Assembly: GCF_051020985.1 (NCBI RefSeq)
Contig: NW_027475134.1
Span: 1 to 64,000, forward strand
Reading direction: 5' to 3'
Length of the DNA: 64,000 nt
From: Nomia melanderi
Taxonomy: Eukaryota; Arthropoda; Insecta; Hymenoptera; Halictidae
In this document: piece after piece, positions 63,585 through 64,000 of the stretch
Position numbering within the stretch: the first letter of the stretch is position 1
How the letters are laid out: every line of letters begins with the position of its first letter
The notes under the pieces: model-generated
Seen by the model: the letters and a program-made list of their open reading frames with translations, nothing else
Told to the model about the DNA's origin: nothing
Database searches by the model: none
Position numbers and translations under genes: made by a program

Positions 63585-64000
63585 TCGGACCACCAGGTGC
63601 CGAGAAAACCACCGACACATGGGGCCGGACACTCAGGGTCGGGGAAAAATTCAATATATATCTGGTGATATCTCGGGTGCTCTTACAGATAGCGCACTAA
63701 ACCAAAGTGAATTATCTGCAGGGGGCCCTGGTGCATGAACCTGTGCAGCGGGAACGACCTCGGACCACCAGGGGCCGAGAAAACCACCGTCTCATAGGGC
63801 CGGACACTCAGGGTCAGGGAAAAATTCAATATATATCTGGTGATATCTCGGGTGCTATTAGAGATAGCGCACTAAATCAAAGTGAATTATCTGCAGGAGG
63901 CCCTGGCGCATGAATCTGGGCAGCGGGAACGACCTCGGACCATCAGGGGCCGAAAAAATTGCAGATTTTCGGTATCCGTCACCCAAAGTCAGTTAAAAAT

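Larger units (their letters stand above)
52936..63999. repeat. Type B monomers, right part of array
   Basis: B blocks start at about 52936 (copy of 46286), 53810, 54683 and 55212 (B2 form, with GGAGCTTTCTCGG or GGAGCTCTCTCGG), 55561, 56436, 57661, 59236 and 63959, the last being cut by the window end. At 54729 the TATATA run is four bases longer than in its siblings. The copies at 57661 and 59236 are counterparts in a nine-monomer duplication. Confidence 0.86.
2509..64000. repeat. 175-bp satellite DNA array (about 351 monomers, open at right end)
   Basis: Every 175 bp the same landmarks return in the same order and orientation: GATATCTCGGGTGCTATTA, GATAGCGCAATAAA, GGAGGCCCTGGCGCATGAA, GCAGCGGGAACGACCTCGG, ACCAGGGGCCGAGAAAA, then a variable block, then AAAAATCC and ATATATCTGGT. 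No interruption by a transposon, gene or unique sequence was found. The hand-derived consensus has 41 C and 51 G in 175 bp. A length close to one nucleosome repeat is typical of centromeric satellites in several lineages (human alpha 171 bp, Arabidopsis about 178 bp), but no similarity to these is claimed. The open frames in it (60-159 codons on both strands) are not genes, because the frame slips by one base per monomer and stops recur. Confidence 0.97.

Noticed and set aside
2645..63913. Hundreds of open frames of 60-159 codons on both strands, many with recognisably similar products
   Set aside because: They repeat with the 175-bp unit and appear on both strands at once. Because 175 = 58 x 3 + 1, no frame stays open across monomers. 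There is no start context, domain or codon pattern that suggests coding, and similarity between the products is just similarity of the satellite.
2509..64000. CRISPR array
   Set aside because: The whole 175-bp unit is repeated. There are no short direct repeats separated by unrelated spacers, no leader and no associated genes.
2509..64000. CENP-B box (TTCG-N4-A-N2-CGGG) in type B monomers
   Set aside because: The B block has TTCGG, but the required A and CGGG do not follow at the right spacing (TTCGGTATCCGTCACCC), and neither strand of the consensus gives the full motif. Only the analogy of position is kept.
2509..64000. Origin from a tRNA or SINE (CTGGCGCATGAA resembling an A box; GGATCGAGAAAACC or GGTTCCGAGAAAACC resembling a B box)
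   Set aside because: The matches are partial and appear only in some variants. No tRNA fold, poly-A tail or target duplication is visible.
2509..64000. Human-type alpha satellite, because of the similar unit length
   Set aside because: No alpha-satellite landmark was recognised and the GC content and CpG number are much higher than in alpha satellite. Similar length alone is not evidence.
2509..64000. A hidden transposon, retroelement or captured gene within the array
   Set aside because: I followed the 175-bp landmarks from the junction to the end. Every deviation found was 1-4 bp, 25 bp or 50 bp. There is no room for an insertion.

Overview
This window appears to be non-coding tandem-repeat DNA from a eukaryotic chromosome. 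I find no gene, RNA gene, mobile element or CRISPR array that I can support. The organism cannot be named from the sequence. A satellite array longer than 61 kb beside an AT-rich minisatellite fits a pericentromeric, centromeric or subtelomeric block of an animal, or possibly another eukaryote, from a long-read assembly. It is not bacterial in character.

Layout. Bases 1-2508 are a degenerate AT-rich array with a 10-bp unit close to TATATAGTTT (about 250 units). At about 2509 it stops abruptly, and the rest of the window (to 64000, which lies inside the array) is a satellite with a 175-bp unit, about 351 head-to-tail monomers all in one orientation. The monomers nearest the junction are the most degenerate. 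The hand-derived consensus is about 53% GC with nine CpGs per monomer (observed/expected about 0.75). It has an EcoRV site (GATATC) once per unit and an imperfect dyad (CTCGG...CCGAG).

Monomers fall into two families of equal length. They share their flanks but differ in a central block of about 37 bp. Type A (GC-rich block, around TCATGGGGCCGG) is the large majority. Type B (block around a CGG-N3-CCG dyad and CAAGGTCATGTAAAAA) occurs 43 times by my count, unevenly, with none between about 30.64 and 41.38 kb. Three monomers are A/B hybrids. A B2 subfamily has lost the EcoRV site.

The array is a mosaic of segmental duplications made by unequal exchange. The clearest are 7669-9840 = 14668-16839 (two mismatches seen), 39702-41942 = 42851-45091 (two mismatches seen), 3846-5272 = 5942-7368, 48507-49276 = 55507-56276 (one mismatch seen), 51157-52561 = 62180-63584, and a tandem trimer at 38315-39391. 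Most offsets are whole multiples of 175 give or take a few bases. Exceptions are explained by small indels, including a 25-bp internal duplication at 26874 and a 50-bp deletion at 35695.

Both strands contain many short open frames of 60-159 codons. They are consequences of the repeat: 175 is not divisible by three, so the frame slips at every monomer. They are not annotated as genes.
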